Part shown: positions 35,508 through 44,353 of the stretch, in pieces | Position numbering within the stretch: position 1 is the first letter of the stretch | Layout of the letters: the number at the start of each line of letters is the position of its first letter | NCBI RefSeq assembly: GCF_003598715.1 | Contig: NZ_QZFU01000016.1 | Location: forward strand, 620,001 to 684,000 | Length of the DNA: 64,000 bases | Reading direction: 5' to 3' | DNA from: Nocardia panacis | Lineage (GTDB): Bacteria > Actinomycetota > Actinomycetes > Mycobacteriales > Mycobacteriaceae | The notes under the pieces: generated by a model | Databases searched by the model: none | Told to the model about the DNA's origin: nothing | What the model saw: the letters and a program-made list of their open reading frames with translations, nothing else | Made by a program: the position numbers and the translations under genes

Positions 35508-36209
35508 ATGAAGATCAGCGCGTCCAAGCAGTTGATCGTCGCCGTGACCTGCGGCGCGGCACTGCTGCTCAGCGCATGCAACGAGGACGTCACCCCCACC
35601 AAGGGCGCGACAGGCTCGACGGCATCGACCAGCGCCGCGGCGGGCGCGCCCACCACGGCCAAGGCGGAGGGTGGCTCCGCCACGGGGAACACCCCCACCG
35701 AGGCCGGCGGCAACGGCGGTGGCTCCGCCGCGGGCAACACGCCCACCGAGGCCGGTGGGAACGCGCCGACGACCAAGAAAGCCGCCCCGGTCTCGGACGA
35801 ACCTTGGGACCCCTGCGCGATCATGGATCCCAACGTCAGCGCCGCAGGCTTGAACACGTCCACCAAAAAGCGGCGAACCGAGAACCTCAACTACCCACTC
35901 GAGAACTCCTGCCAGTGGCTGACCAACGATGGCAGGTTCGAAGTCATCATCGAATCGCTCGGCAGGAAGTGGGGTGATTTGAAGCCCGGCAGCTACGAGA
36001 ATCTCCGGCGAATCAAGATCGATGGTCGGAACGTGATGATCTTCAACGCGGCCCAGGACGGCAACCACATCGGCTGCATCATCAGCACCGAGGTCTCGTA
36101 CGGGACGGTTGACTACGTGTTGCGCAGCCATGACCTCAAGCCGGCTCCGGACGCCTGCGATGTCGGCCAGGCCATCGCGGTCAAGTTCAGCAAGAACCTC
36201 CGGGATTAG
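35508..36209 (+). CDS. DUF3558-type lipoprotein 1
   Basis: 233 residues. Lipoprotein signal MKISASKQLIVAVTCGAALLLSAC (lipidated Cys24), a Thr/Gly/Ala-rich linker with two copies of GNTPTEAGGN, then a domain beginning EPWDPCAIMDPNVSAAGL and containing NSCQWLTNDGRFEVIIE, GNHIGCIIS and PAPDACDVGQ. The four mature cysteines and the CxW pattern fit DUF3558 proteins, abundant actinobacterial surface lipoproteins of unknown function. First of three tandem paralogues sharing an almost identical leader (AAAGGAAC upstream) and signal peptide. Confidence 0.85.
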   Translation: MKISASKQLIVAVTCGAALLLSACNEDVTPTKGATGSTASTSAAAGAPTTAKAEGGSATGNTPTEAGGNGGGSAAGNTPTEAGGNAPTTKKAAPVSDEPWDPCAIMDPNVSAAGLNTSTKKRRTENLNYPLENSCQWLTNDGRFEVIIESLGRKWGDLKPGSYENLRRIKIDGRNVMIFNAAQDGNHIGCIISTEVSYGTVDYVLRSHDLKPAPDACDVGQAIAVKFSKNLRD

Positions 36210-36218
36210 CCGACGAAG

Positions 36219-36258
36219 AAGGGTGGCACCCGGCCGATTCCGGCCGGGTGCCACCCTT
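36219..36258 (+). terminator. Hairpin after lipoprotein 1
   Basis: 18-bp perfect arms AAGGGTGGCACCCGGCCG and CGGCCGGGTGCCACCCTT with an ATTC loop, 9 nt after the stop. Similar but degenerate hairpins follow lipoproteins 2 and 3, again marking duplication. Confidence 0.85.
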
Positions 36259-36293
36259 CGGAACCGCCAAGGCGAACGCAAGGAACCCGATAG

Positions 36294-37013
36294 ATGAAGA
36301 TCAGCGCGTCCAAGCAGTTGATGGTCGCCGTGACCTGTGGCGCGTCGCTGCTGCTCAGCGGCTGCAACGAGGAAATCGTCCTGCGTAGTGAGACGAGTTC
36401 GATGACAGCAGCGCCGAGCCCGACGACCGCCGCGCCGACGACCGCGCCCAGTACGACGACCGCCGCGCCGAGTACGACGACCGCGCCGGATTCGACGACT
36501 ACGCAGCCGCACCCGATCACCACGACCAGGCCCAACCCGTTCCCGGAAACCACCCGCACCGAACCCACGACGACCACCACCACGACGGTCGTTGTCGATC
36601 CGGCGTCCTGGGATCCCTGCGCAATCCCGTCCGGCTCCATCGCGGCCGCAGGGTTGGACCCGGCCACGAAAGAACGCAGGAGCCTCCCCAACCCCCGCGC
36701 ATGGGGATGCCAGTGGTTGTCGAGCGATGGCAACTACGAGCTGCTCATCGAGACCGACGATCGGACAGTCGATGAGATAGCTCAGTCTCCCAAAGTCGTG
36801 AATGTCCGGCGGATCGCGTTCTTCGGCAGACGAACGATCGTCTTCAACGCGCGGCAGGACGGCAATAACATCGGTTGCCTGTTGGCCACCGAGACTTCCT
36901 TCGGAAACGTGCTTTTCACCGCGCGCAAGCACGCGGATCAGCAGCCGGAGCAGGAGCCATGCGACGCCGTTCAGCAGTTCGCGGGCAAGTTGGGCATATC
37001 CCTGCCGTCATAG
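36294..37013 (+). CDS. DUF3558-type lipoprotein 2
   Basis: 239 residues. Same signal peptide (MKISASKQLMVAVTCGASLLLSGC, Cys24), followed by a long Thr/Pro/Ala linker of the form TTAAPSTTTAPDSTTTQP that is much more Thr-rich than in the neighbours and could be O-mannosylated, then the DUF3558 domain (SWDPCAIPSGSIAAAGLDPATKERR, WGCQWLSSDGNYELLIETDDRTVDEIAQSPKVVNVRRI, GNNIGCLLATETS, EPCDAVQQFAGKL). The domain is closest to lipoprotein 3. Confidence 0.85.
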   Translation: MKISASKQLMVAVTCGASLLLSGCNEEIVLRSETSSMTAAPSPTTAAPTTAPSTTTAAPSTTTAPDSTTTQPHPITTTRPNPFPETTRTEPTTTTTTTVVVDPASWDPCAIPSGSIAAAGLDPATKERRSLPNPRAWGCQWLSSDGNYELLIETDDRTVDEIAQSPKVVNVRRIAFFGRRTIVFNARQDGNNIGCLLATETSFGNVLFTARKHADQQPEQEPCDAVQQFAGKLGISLPS

Positions 37014-37049
37014 TCGGCGACACGAAAAAGAGTGGCACCAGCCCGATTC

Positions 37050-37157
37050 CGGCCGAATGCCGTTCAACTGCTGACCGGACACGGGTTCTGACCGTCCGGA
37101 GCCCTGAGCGCTCGTCGATCTGTTGTGAACAGCCTGAAAAGTAAAGGAGCTCTACAA
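37050..37157 (+). repeat. Duplicated leader with a remnant of the 43-aa peptide gene
   Basis: ATGCCGTTCAACTGCTGACC...GGGTTCTGACCG here matches the 3' end of the small gene at 35394-35430 (ATGCCGTTCCAACTGTTGACC...), followed by the same GCTCGTCGATCTTC/G-TGAA...AGCCTGA-A-GTAAAGGA leader. The duplication unit therefore ran from inside the peptide gene through the lipoprotein gene. Confidence 0.8.
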
Positions 37158-37814
37158 ATGAAGATCAGCGCATCCAAGTACTTGGTCACCGCCGTGACCT
37201 GCGGCGCGGCACTGCTGCTCAGCGCGTGCAACGAGGACGTCACACCCACGAAGGGAACGACAGGCGCAACCAGTTCGACGAGCGCGCAGGCGAATGCGCC
37301 CACCACGGCCAAGGCCGATGGCGGGTCCGCCCCGGAGACCACGCGCACCGATTCCAGTGGCGGCACGCCTACCACCAAAACCGCCACACCGGTCTCGGAC
37401 GAACCCTGGGATTCCTGCGACATTCCATCCGCCGACATCTCTGCCGCAGGGTTGAATCCTGGCTCGAAAGAACGGAACAAAAACCCCAACTCCCCCGCAC
37501 CGGGCTGTCATTGGCTGTCATCCGATGGGAAGTACGAGTTGCAAATCAACACCGACGATCAGACAATCGACCAGATAGCACAGTCCCCCAAAGTCGTAAA
37601 TGTCCGGCGGACCAATTACTACGGCAGGCAAATGATCGTCTTCAACGCGCGCCAGGACGGCAACCACATTGGTTGTCTGCTGGGCCTGCAGACCTCATCC
37701 GGAAGCGTCGTGTTCACCACGCGCAAGCATGGCGATCAGGCGCCGACACTCGAACCCTGCGCCGCCGTACAGGAGTTCATGGGCAAGTTGGGCAACAAGA
37801 ATCTGCCCGCATAG
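37158..37814 (+). CDS. DUF3558-type lipoprotein 3
   Basis: 218 residues. Signal MKISASKYLVTAVTCGAALLLSAC, linker NEDVTPTKGTTGATSSTSAQANAPTTAKADGGS (nearly the same as lipoprotein 1), domain EPWDSCDIPSADISAAGLNPGSKER...GCHWLSSDGKYELQINTDDQTIDQIAQSPKVVNVRR...GNHIGCLLGLQTS...EPCAAVQEFMGKLG (nearly the same as lipoprotein 2). It thus looks like a mosaic of the other two. Start ATG 37158 behind AAAGGAGC; an upstream in-frame GTG was rejected. Confidence 0.85.
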   Translation: MKISASKYLVTAVTCGAALLLSACNEDVTPTKGTTGATSSTSAQANAPTTAKADGGSAPETTRTDSSGGTPTTKTATPVSDEPWDSCDIPSADISAAGLNPGSKERNKNPNSPAPGCHWLSSDGKYELQINTDDQTIDQIAQSPKVVNVRRTNYYGRQMIVFNARQDGNHIGCLLGLQTSSGSVVFTTRKHGDQAPTLEPCAAVQEFMGKLGNKNLPA

Positions 37815-37829
37815 CGAGCGGACGAAAAA

Positions 37830-37865
37830 GGGTGGCACCCGGCCGATTCCGGCCGAATGCCACCC
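37830..37865. terminator. Hairpin between lipoprotein 3 and fadA2
   Basis: GGGTGGCA-CCC-GGCCG-ATTC-CGGCC-GAA-TGCCACCC: interrupted stem derived from the same sequence as the hairpin at 36219-36258, between convergent genes. Confidence 0.7.
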
Positions 37866-37875
37866 TCGAGTCGTT

Positions 37876-39198
37876 TCAGCGCTCCAGGATCGCCACCACG
37901 CCCTGGCCGCCCGCGGCGCAGATGGAGATGAGCGCGCGCCCGGACCCCTTCTCCGCCAACATCTTCGCGGCCGACGCGACAATGCGCCCGCCGGTCGCGG
38001 CGAACGGGTGACCCGCGGCCAGCGAGGACCCGTTGACATTGAGCCTGCTCCGGTCGATGGACCCGAGCGCGCCGTCGAGGCCCAGCCGCTCCTTGCAGTA
38101 CTGGTCGGACTCCCACGCCTGCAAGGTGGCCAGCACCACCGAGGCGAACGCCTCGTGGATCTCGTAGAAGTCGAAGTCCTGCAACGTCAACCCGTTTCGG
38201 GCCAGTAGGCGCGGCACCGCGTAGGTGGGGGCCATGAGCAGCCCGTCCGGGCCGTGCACGTAGTCGACCGCGGCAACCTCACTGTCGACGAGAGTGGCCA
38301 GCACCGGCAGATTGCGCTCGGCGGCCCACTGCTCGCTCGACAGCAGCACCGCCGAAGCGCCATCGGTGAGCGGGGTTGAGTTGCCCGCCGTCATGGTGGC
38401 CTCGCCCAGTTTGGTGCCGAAGACCGGCTCGAGCGTGGACAGCTTCTCGATCGTGGAGTTCGGGCGCAGGTTGTCATCGCGGGTCAGGCCGAGGAACGGG
38501 GTGACCAGGTCGTCGAAGAAGCCGCGATCGTAGGCGGCGGCCATATTCCGGTGCGACAGGTAGGCCAGTTCGTCCTGGGCTTCGCGGCTGACGCCGAACT
38601 CCTTGGCGGTGATGGCGGCGTGCTCGCCCATCGACATTCCGGTGCGCGGTTCGGCGTTGCGCGGGATCTCGATGCCGACCATATTCGGCCGCAACCGACC
38701 GACCAGCTTCACGTAATCCCGGTTGGAGCGGGCGCGATTGGCGTCGAGCATCCATTCGCGCAGGGATTCGCTCACCCCGATCGGCGCGTCGGAAGTGGTG
38801 TCGGTGCCGCCGCCGACACCGGCCTCGATCCGACCCAGCGCGATGGCGTCGCCGACGGTGACGATCGATTGCAGGCCGGTGCCGCAGGCGAGTTGGAGAT
38901 CGTGTGCCGGGGTGTAGGGGGAAAGCGTGCTGCCGAGCACGCTTTCGCGCACCATGCCGTGCTCGCCGACCCGCTTGAGCACCGCGCCGCCGACCACCAT
39001 GCCCAGACGTTCGCCCTGCAGACCGAACCGGCTGACCAGACCGTTCAGCGCGGCGGTGAACATGTCCTGATTGGAGGCGTGCGCGTACTTGCCGTCGGAG
39101 CGGGCGAACGGAATGCGATTGCCGCCGACGATCGCGACCGGGCGGGCGGTCTTACCTGGTTGGGCGGTGGTCTTCGCCGAACGGGTCTTCGTTGTCAC
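37876..39198 (-). CDS. fadA2: Acetyl-CoA acetyltransferase/3-ketoacyl-CoA thiolase FadA2
   Basis: 440 residues, the length of M. tuberculosis FadA2 (Rv0243), with GNRIPFARSDGKYAHASNQDMFTAALNGLV near the start, nucleophile Cys105 in LQLACGTGLQS, the thiolase loop HEAFASVVLATLQAWES, NVNGSSLAAGHPFAATGGR (catalytic His) and the terminal CAAGGQGVV with the second active Cys. It cleaves or forms 3-ketoacyl-CoA. Start GTG 39196-39198 is preceded by GGAGACTCGA; ATG 39210 would add four residues. Divergent from fabG4 across the operator at 39306-39325, as in M. tuberculosis. Confidence 0.93.
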   Translation of the reverse strand: MTTKTRSAKTTAQPGKTARPVAIVGGNRIPFARSDGKYAHASNQDMFTAALNGLVSRFGLQGERLGMVVGGAVLKRVGEHGMVRESVLGSTLSPYTPAHDLQLACGTGLQSIVTVGDAIALGRIEAGVGGGTDTTSDAPIGVSESLREWMLDANRARSNRDYVKLVGRLRPNMVGIEIPRNAEPRTGMSMGEHAAITAKEFGVSREAQDELAYLSHRNMAAAYDRGFFDDLVTPFLGLTRDDNLRPNSTIEKLSTLEPVFGTKLGEATMTAGNSTPLTDGASAVLLSSEQWAAERNLPVLATLVDSEVAAVDYVHGPDGLLMAPTYAVPRLLARNGLTLQDFDFYEIHEAFASVVLATLQAWESDQYCKERLGLDGALGSIDRSRLNVNGSSLAAGHPFAATGGRIVASAAKMLAEKGSGRALISICAAGGQGVVAILER

Positions 39199-39305
39199 TC
39201 GAGTCTCCATGGTCTCGTCGGTGCGGGTCCGGCGGCCCGTGTCGGTGTGCACTGCACACAGCTGCATTGCACACCGACCGGCGCCACGTCGCGTTGTTTA
39301 CATTA

Positions 39306-39325
39306 AACTTACTCTGGAGTAAGTT
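39306..39325. promoter_or_regulatory. TetR-type operator between fadA2 and fabG4
   Basis: AACTTACTC-TG-GAGTAAGTT: 9-bp perfect inverted arms in the divergent promoter region. A close variant lies upstream of the nearby TetR gene (42370-42389), so that regulator probably controls fadA2, fabG4-htdX and itself. Confidence 0.8.
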
Positions 39326-39380
39326 CATTGTCGACACCGGGACCTGAACGCCGCACGTACACACAGAAAAGGTAGGAACA

Positions 39381-40739
39381 GTGGCAGCCAGCAAGAGTAA
39401 GGGCGCTCCCAACCTCTACGGATCGTTCATCCATTCCGCGCCCGGCGCATTCCTCGCAGGCAAACTCGGCCTGCCCAAGCCCGAGACGCTGCGCCGCTAC
39501 GCGAAGGGCGAGCCGCCGCTGCCCGGCCCTGTCCTGCTCGGCGGCAAGGGCCGCACGGCCGATGCCATCCGAAACCTGCTCTCGGACTACACCTTCGCCG
39601 AAACACCGGTCCCCGGCACCAAATACGGCGCGCTCGTCTTCGACGCCACCGCCATCGCCTCGATCGATGAGCTGGCCCAACTGTTCGAATTCTTCCAGCC
39701 CGCCATGCGCGGCATCGCCGCCTCGGGCCGGGTGCTGGTTGTCGGCACCACCCCGGAATTGGCCGCGAGCGTGCAGGAGCAGATCGCCCAGCGCGCGCTC
39801 GAGGGCTTCACCCGCTCCGTCGGCAAGGAGCTACTGCGCGGCGCCACCGCGCAGCTGGTCTACCTGCACCCGGAGGCGTCCGCCTCGGCCACCGGGCTGG
39901 AATCCACACTGCGCTTCCTGCTTTCGGCCAAATCCGCCTTCGTCGACGGACAGGTCATCCGCGTCGGCAAGGACGACGCCACCGCCCCCGCCGACTGGGA
40001 TCGCCCACTCGAGGGCAAGGTCGCCGTGGTCACCGGTGCGGCGCGCGGTATCGGCGCGACCATCGCCGAGGTGTTCGCGCGCGACGGGGCCAAGGTCATC
40101 GTCGCCGATATCCCGGCCGCGGGCGAAGCGCTCTCGGCCACCGCGAACAAGGTCGGCGGCACGGCGCTCGCGCTGGATGTCACCGCGCCCGACGCCGCCG
40201 AGAAATTGGCCGAATTCGCCACCGAACGCTTCGGCGGCATCGACATCATCGTGCACAACGCGGGCATCACCCGCGACAAGCTGCTCGCCAATATGGACGA
40301 GGGCCGCTGGAAGGCCGTGCTCGAGGTGAATCTCGCCGCGCCGCACCGGATTACCGAGGGCCTGGTGGCGCGCGGCGCGCTCAAGGCAGGCGGCCGGGTC
40401 ATCGATGTGTCCTCCATCGCGGGCATCGCGGGCAACCGCGGCCAGACCAACTACGGCGCGTCCAAGGCGGGCGTCATCGGCATGGTCGATGCCGAATCGC
40501 CCAAGTTGGCCGAGCACGGCATCACCATCAACGCCGTCGCGCCCGGCTTCATCGAAACCGCCATGACGGCGGCCATCCCGCTCGGCACCCGCGAGGCGGG
40601 TCGGCTGCTCAGCTCGCTCTACCAGGGCGGTCAGACCGTCGACGTCGCCGAGACCATCGCCTACTTCGCAGGCCCGGCCTCCAATGCGGTGAGCGGCAAC
40701 GTGGTTCGCGTCTGCGGTCAGGCACTGATCGGAGCATGA
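39381..40739 (+). CDS. fabG4: High-molecular-weight 3-oxoacyl-ACP/CoA reductase FabG4
   Basis: 452 residues, about twice a normal FabG, as in M. tuberculosis FabG4 (Rv0242c): an N-terminal flavodoxin-like domain (to about residue 210) followed by an SDR domain with [16 protein letters not shown] (cofactor loop, about 216-231), [14 protein letters not shown], active-site Ser near 343 in VIDVSSIAG, and Tyr358/Lys362 in YGASK. FabG4 is an NADH-dependent reductase of long-chain 3-ketoacyl-CoA. The GTG start follows AAAGGTAGGAAC. It overlaps htdX by 4 nt. Confidence 0.94.
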   Translation: MAASKSKGAPNLYGSFIHSAPGAFLAGKLGLPKPETLRRYAKGEPPLPGPVLLGGKGRTADAIRNLLSDYTFAETPVPGTKYGALVFDATAIASIDELAQLFEFFQPAMRGIAASGRVLVVGTTPELAASVQEQIAQRALEGFTRSVGKELLRGATAQLVYLHPEASASATGLESTLRFLLSAKSAFVDGQVIRVGKDDATAPADWDRPLEGKVAVVTGAARGIGATIAEVFARDGAKVIVADIPAAGEALSATANKVGGTALALDVTAPDAAEKLAEFATERFGGIDIIVHNAGITRDKLLANMDEGRWKAVLEVNLAAPHRITEGLVARGALKAGGRVIDVSSIAGIAGNRGQTNYGASKAGVIGMVDAESPKLAEHGITINAVAPGFIETAMTAAIPLGTREAGRLLSSLYQGGQTVDVAETIAYFAGPASNAVSGNVVRVCGQALIGA

Positions 40740-41605
40740 TGACCCAGACCATCACCCTCACCGAACCACCCAAGCACGCAGGCCTTTTCGTGAAGGCCGC
40801 GCTGGGGGCCGTTCCGGTGCCGCTGATCTCGGCGCGCAAGCCCACCCTGCCCGACCGGGTGATCCGCATGCAGGGTTACCGGGTCGACCCGGAGCACCTG
40901 GGGGCCTACTGCAAGGCCACCGGACTGCGCTTCGGCGACGCGCTACCGCTGACCTACCCGTTCATCCTGTCCTTCCCGCTGGCCATGCAGTTGGTGGTGG
41001 CGCGCGACTTCCCGTTCGTCGCGGTGGGCGCGGTGCACGCGAACAACCTCATCGAACGCGCCCGCGAGATCTCGGTGAGCGAACCGCTGGACTTCACCAC
41101 CCACATCGCGAACCTGCGCGAACATCCGAAGGGTCTGCTCGTCGACGCGATCACCTCGGTCAATGTCGGTCGGGAGGAGGTTTGGCGGCAGGTCACCACC
41201 TTCCTGCACCAGCAGCGCACCTCGCTGTCGGATCAGCCGAAACCCGCACCGCAGCCCGAGCAGGCGCCGCCACCGCCCCTGCGCACGCTGCGGGTGGACC
41301 AGCGCACCATCAACCGCTACGCGGCGGCCTCGGGCGATCACAACCCGATCCACATCTCCACCTTGGGGGCCAAGGCATTCGGCTTCGGGCGCACGATCGC
41401 CCACGGCATGTGGTCTGCCGCGGCGATTCTCGGCGCCATCGAGGGCCGGATACCCGAAAAGGCCACCTACGCGGTCAAATTCGGCAAGCCGATCCTGCTG
41501 CCCTCGACGGTCAATGTCTACGCCGACCACGTCGAAGGCGGATGGGACCTGGCGCTGCGCCATCCCCGCAAGGGATATCCCCATTTGACCGCCACCATCA
41601 GGTGA
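40736..41605 (+). CDS. htdX: MaoC-family (3R)-hydroxyacyl thioester dehydratase HtdX
   Basis: 289 residues, double hot-dog enzyme. The C-terminal hydratase-2 motif is clear: [38 protein letters not shown] (about 194-231) with the Asp/His pair of the active site in GDHNPIH. It matches M. tuberculosis HtdX (Rv0241c) in length and neighbours. It interconverts 3-hydroxyacyl- and trans-2-enoyl thioesters. The ATG overlaps the fabG4 TGA (ATGATGA), so reductase and dehydratase are made together. Confidence 0.93.
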   Translation: MMTQTITLTEPPKHAGLFVKAALGAVPVPLISARKPTLPDRVIRMQGYRVDPEHLGAYCKATGLRFGDALPLTYPFILSFPLAMQLVVARDFPFVAVGAVHANNLIERAREISVSEPLDFTTHIANLREHPKGLLVDAITSVNVGREEVWRQVTTFLHQQRTSLSDQPKPAPQPEQAPPPPLRTLRVDQRTINRYAAASGDHNPIHISTLGAKAFGFGRTIAHGMWSAAAILGAIEGRIPEKATYAVKFGKPILLPSTVNVYADHVEGGWDLALRHPRKGYPHLTATIR

Positions 41606-41741
41606 GTCCAACGGTGTGGGTCGCGATGCGCTGCCCACACCGCTTCCCGGTCAGCAGTCGCCGCAGCACCCGTCGGCCGCGGGCGCGGCCCGCAGGCTCG
41701 AATTCGATTGGCGCAGTAGCTCATACGCCTCGGCGATATCG

Positions 41742-42341
41742 CTATTCGGCCTTCTTGCGCCCGGCCAGGCCGCTCCAGGCCAGATCGTCGAGCAGGTCCA
41801 CAGCTTCGGATACCTCGATCCGACCGCTCGCCACCCGATCGGCGATGGCCTCGCCCGCACCGATGACGGCGACCGCGACAATATCGAAATTGGTGCCCGG
41901 TTCCGCGTGTTTCGCACTGGATTCCAGGAGTTTGGCCGTGAGCTCGATGACCCGCTCGCGCGCGTTCTCGATCTCCGAGGCGAAGGCCTGCTGCCCGATC
42001 GCCTGGCGGTAGAGCACATGCCAGGAGTGGCGGTTGTTGTCGACGAAGCCGAGGAAGCCCTCAAGCGCGGTGCGCAACTGCTCGTGCGGGCTGAGCAGCG
42101 GATTGCCCGCCGGGGCCACCGACTCGATGAAGCGCATACCCTCGCGCTGGATGCAGGCGCGGAAAAGTTCGTCCTTGGAGCCGTAGTACAGGTACAGCAT
42201 CGGCTTGGAGATTTTCGCCTCGGCGGCGATGGCATCCATCGAAGTATCGTGGAAACCCTTGCGCGAGAAGACCTCCACCGCGGCGTCGAGCATCTGCTGC
42301 TCACGAACCGCCCGAGGAAGTCGCTTCGTTCCGCCCGCCAT
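41742..42341 (-). CDS. TetR-family regulator of the fadA2-fabG4-htdX locus
   Basis: 199 residues. HTH: VREQQMLDAAVEVFSRKGFHDTSMDAIAAEAKISKPMLYLYYGSKDELFRACI. The C-terminal half is the helical ligand domain. It corresponds in position to M. tuberculosis Rv0238. Its own promoter region holds ATATTACTCCAAGGTAAGTT (42370-42389), nearly the same as the operator between fadA2 and fabG4, which supports autoregulation and local control, probably with a long-chain acyl-CoA ligand (inference). Start ATG 42341 behind AGGAG. Confidence 0.88.
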   Translation of the reverse strand: MAGGTKRLPRAVREQQMLDAAVEVFSRKGFHDTSMDAIAAEAKISKPMLYLYYGSKDELFRACIQREGMRFIESVAPAGNPLLSPHEQLRTALEGFLGFVDNNRHSWHVLYRQAIGQQAFASEIENARERVIELTAKLLESSAKHAEPGTNFDIVAVAVIGAGEAIADRVASGRIEVSEAVDLLDDLAWSGLAGRKKAE

Positions 42342-42369
42342 CACTCTCCTACCGCATGGTGAAGCCCTT

Positions 42370-42389
42370 ATATTACTCCAAGGTAAGTT
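42370..42389. promoter_or_regulatory. Second operator of the TetR regulator
   Basis: ATATTACTCCAAGGTAAGTT; compared with AACTTACTCTGGAGTAAGTT at 39306 it keeps TTACTC and the GTAAGTT half. It lies between the divergently arranged TetR start and the 3' end of lpqI. Confidence 0.65.
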
Positions 42390-42408
42390 TCGGCAGACGT
42401 TTTTGCTG

Positions 42409-43569
42409 CTAGCAACCCAGCGGCACATCCTTGAAACGCGCCAGCCGGATGACCGAATCGTCCACCCGCGACATGGGCAGTTTGCCCGAAGCGACGGCCC
42501 GCTCCAATCGGTCCAGCACGCTGGGCACCGCATCGGTGGTGATCCACAGCGCACTGTCGGCACCCGCCTCGAGGGCCGCCTCCACCGCGTCCTCGATGGA
42601 CATCCGCGCGGTGATCGCGGCCATACCGCCGAGATCGTCGGTGAAGATCGGACCCTGCAGCGGCTGCGCACCATAGCCGGAACCCTCGCGCACCAGGCGC
42701 ATCACCTCCGGGCTGATGCTGGCGGGCACATCGGGTGCGGTCAGTCCCGGCACATCGAGGTGGCCGACCATGACCGCCGCACCCGAATCGATCAGGTTCC
42801 GGAACGGCACCAGATCCGACTGCTGCAATTGCTCCAGCGGCGGTGTGCGGACCGCACCGCGATGCGAATCACCCGATCCCGAGCCGTGACCAGGGAAATG
42901 CTTCATCACCGTGCCGACGCCGACTTCGCGCATCGCACGGATGTAGGCCTCGGCATAGCGGGTGACCACATCGGGGTCATCGGAGAAGGAACGATCGCCG
43001 ATCACCGCGTCATCGGGTTCGCCGCTGACATCCACATCGGGGGCGAAATCGACGGTGACACCCAGATCCTTCAGCGCCCGCCCCCTGGTCAGCGTGGCCC
43101 GGTAGAACTCGTCCGGACTCATCGTCTGCGCGGTCACCCGCGCCGAGGGCGCGGCGCCGATCAGATCCTTGACCCGCGAGACCCGGCCGCCCTCCTCATC
43201 GATCGTCACCATGAGCGGAGCCTTGGCGGCGGCCTTGACCTGGACGATCTGCTTCTCGGCGAGCAGCGCGCGATCGGTCCATCCGCCGACGAAGATGCCG
43301 CCGACACCTTGGTCGCGCACCACCCGCGTGGCATCGGCGGCGCCCGTCACACCGACGGTCAACAACTGGGCCAGCTTCTGGCGGGTGGTGAAGCGCGCGA
43401 GATACGCACTGCGGCAGTCGCCGCCTGCGCCGGTCACCGGGGTGGCCGATTTCACCGCGCTGGTGGGCGCGGCGGCTGTCGTGGTGGTGGGTGATTTGTC
43501 ACCACCGCTGGAACACGACGTCGCGACGGCGGCCAGCAGCGCGAACAGCGCGAGGGGCGTCTTCCGCAT
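42409..43569 (-). CDS. lpqI: Beta-N-acetylglucosaminidase lipoprotein LpqI (GH3, NagZ-like)
   Basis: 386 residues. Lipoprotein signal MRKTPLALFALLAAVATSC (Cys19). GH3 domain with QLLTVGVTG, VGGIFVGG, TIDEEGGRVSR, LGVTVDFAPDVDV, and the NagZ motif KHFPGHGSGSGDSHRG holding the Asp-His dyad, followed by DLVPFRNLIDSGAAVMVGHLDVPGL; the nucleophile region is IFTDDLGGMAAI. LpqI (Rv0237) removes GlcNAc from muropeptides during cell-wall recycling. Gene order with the TetR gene is as in M. tuberculosis. Confidence 0.93.
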   Translation of the reverse strand: MRKTPLALFALLAAVATSCSSGGDKSPTTTTAAAPTSAVKSATPVTGAGGDCRSAYLARFTTRQKLAQLLTVGVTGAADATRVVRDQGVGGIFVGGWTDRALLAEKQIVQVKAAAKAPLMVTIDEEGGRVSRVKDLIGAAPSARVTAQTMSPDEFYRATLTRGRALKDLGVTVDFAPDVDVSGEPDDAVIGDRSFSDDPDVVTRYAEAYIRAMREVGVGTVMKHFPGHGSGSGDSHRGAVRTPPLEQLQQSDLVPFRNLIDSGAAVMVGHLDVPGLTAPDVPASISPEVMRLVREGSGYGAQPLQGPIFTDDLGGMAAITARMSIEDAVEAALEAGADSALWITTDAVPSVLDRLERAVASGKLPMSRVDDSVIRLARFKDVPLGC

Positions 43570-43833
43570 GGGACCCCACCGTAATGCGCGCGCGGGTCGG
43601 CCGCGCGGGCGGGTCCCCGCGCACCGGAATTTCGGCAAATAGAATTGGGCGGCAGCACTATTCGAAGCGTGCACCGGATTCTCGGAAACAGTCGAATCGC
43701 CCGCGTGCCGGGGCGAATACATTCTGCGACAACGGGTATTCTTGAATATGTAGCCGTGCGGCTGCCCCCGCAGTGAAAGCTACACAGCGAAGGCAACACA
43801 GCGAATGCTACGGCGCGTTCCCAGGAGGTCGCC

Positions 43834-44301
43834 ATGCCCTGCGATCTGATGCTCATCGCCTACGACGGATCCGAAAACGCCAAGCGGGCCATCGAATACG
43901 CCGGGCGTTTCCTCAGCGCGAACCGAGCCGTCGTCGTCACCGCCTGGGAGCCCATGGTGCGCCAAGCCGCCCGGCTGTCCGGGATATCGGGTGTCATGCA
44001 GCCGGAATGGCTGCCCGACGAGGAAATCGAGGACATCGCCTACGTCGACGCCAAGGCCATCAATACCGAGGGCGTGCGGCTGGCCAAACTCGCCGGACTC
44101 AATGCCGAGGCGCGCACCGCCGAATGCGCGAGCACCGTCTGGAATGCCATCGTCGAATGCGCCGACGATCTCGATGTCGACATCATTGTCGCGGGTACGC
44201 GCGGCGCCACCGGAATTCGCGCCCTGCTGCACAGCAGCGTCGCCGACGCGGTGCTCAAACACTGTCATCGGCCCGTGCTGGTGGTGCCTCCCGGAAAGTG
44301 A
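43834..44301 (+). CDS. Universal stress protein, single UspA domain
   Basis: 155 residues. The start DLMLIAYDGSENAKRAIEYAG and the ATP-binding loop GTRGATGIRALLHSSVADAVLKHCHRPVLVVP (pattern G-x2-G-x9-[S/T]) mark an ATP-binding Usp. Such proteins respond to hypoxia, starvation or stress; the client is unknown. ATG 43834 is preceded by AGGAGGTCGCC, an excellent ribosome site. Single gene between divergent lpqI and the isochorismate synthase gene. Confidence 0.92.
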   Translation: MPCDLMLIAYDGSENAKRAIEYAGRFLSANRAVVVTAWEPMVRQAARLSGISGVMQPEWLPDEEIEDIAYVDAKAINTEGVRLAKLAGLNAEARTAECASTVWNAIVECADDLDVDIIVAGTRGATGIRALLHSSVADAVLKHCHRPVLVVPPGK

Positions 44302-44353
44302 GAGCGGTCTCGCTCGCCCCGAATCAGTAGAAGTATGGGGCTAGGGTTTTGGC

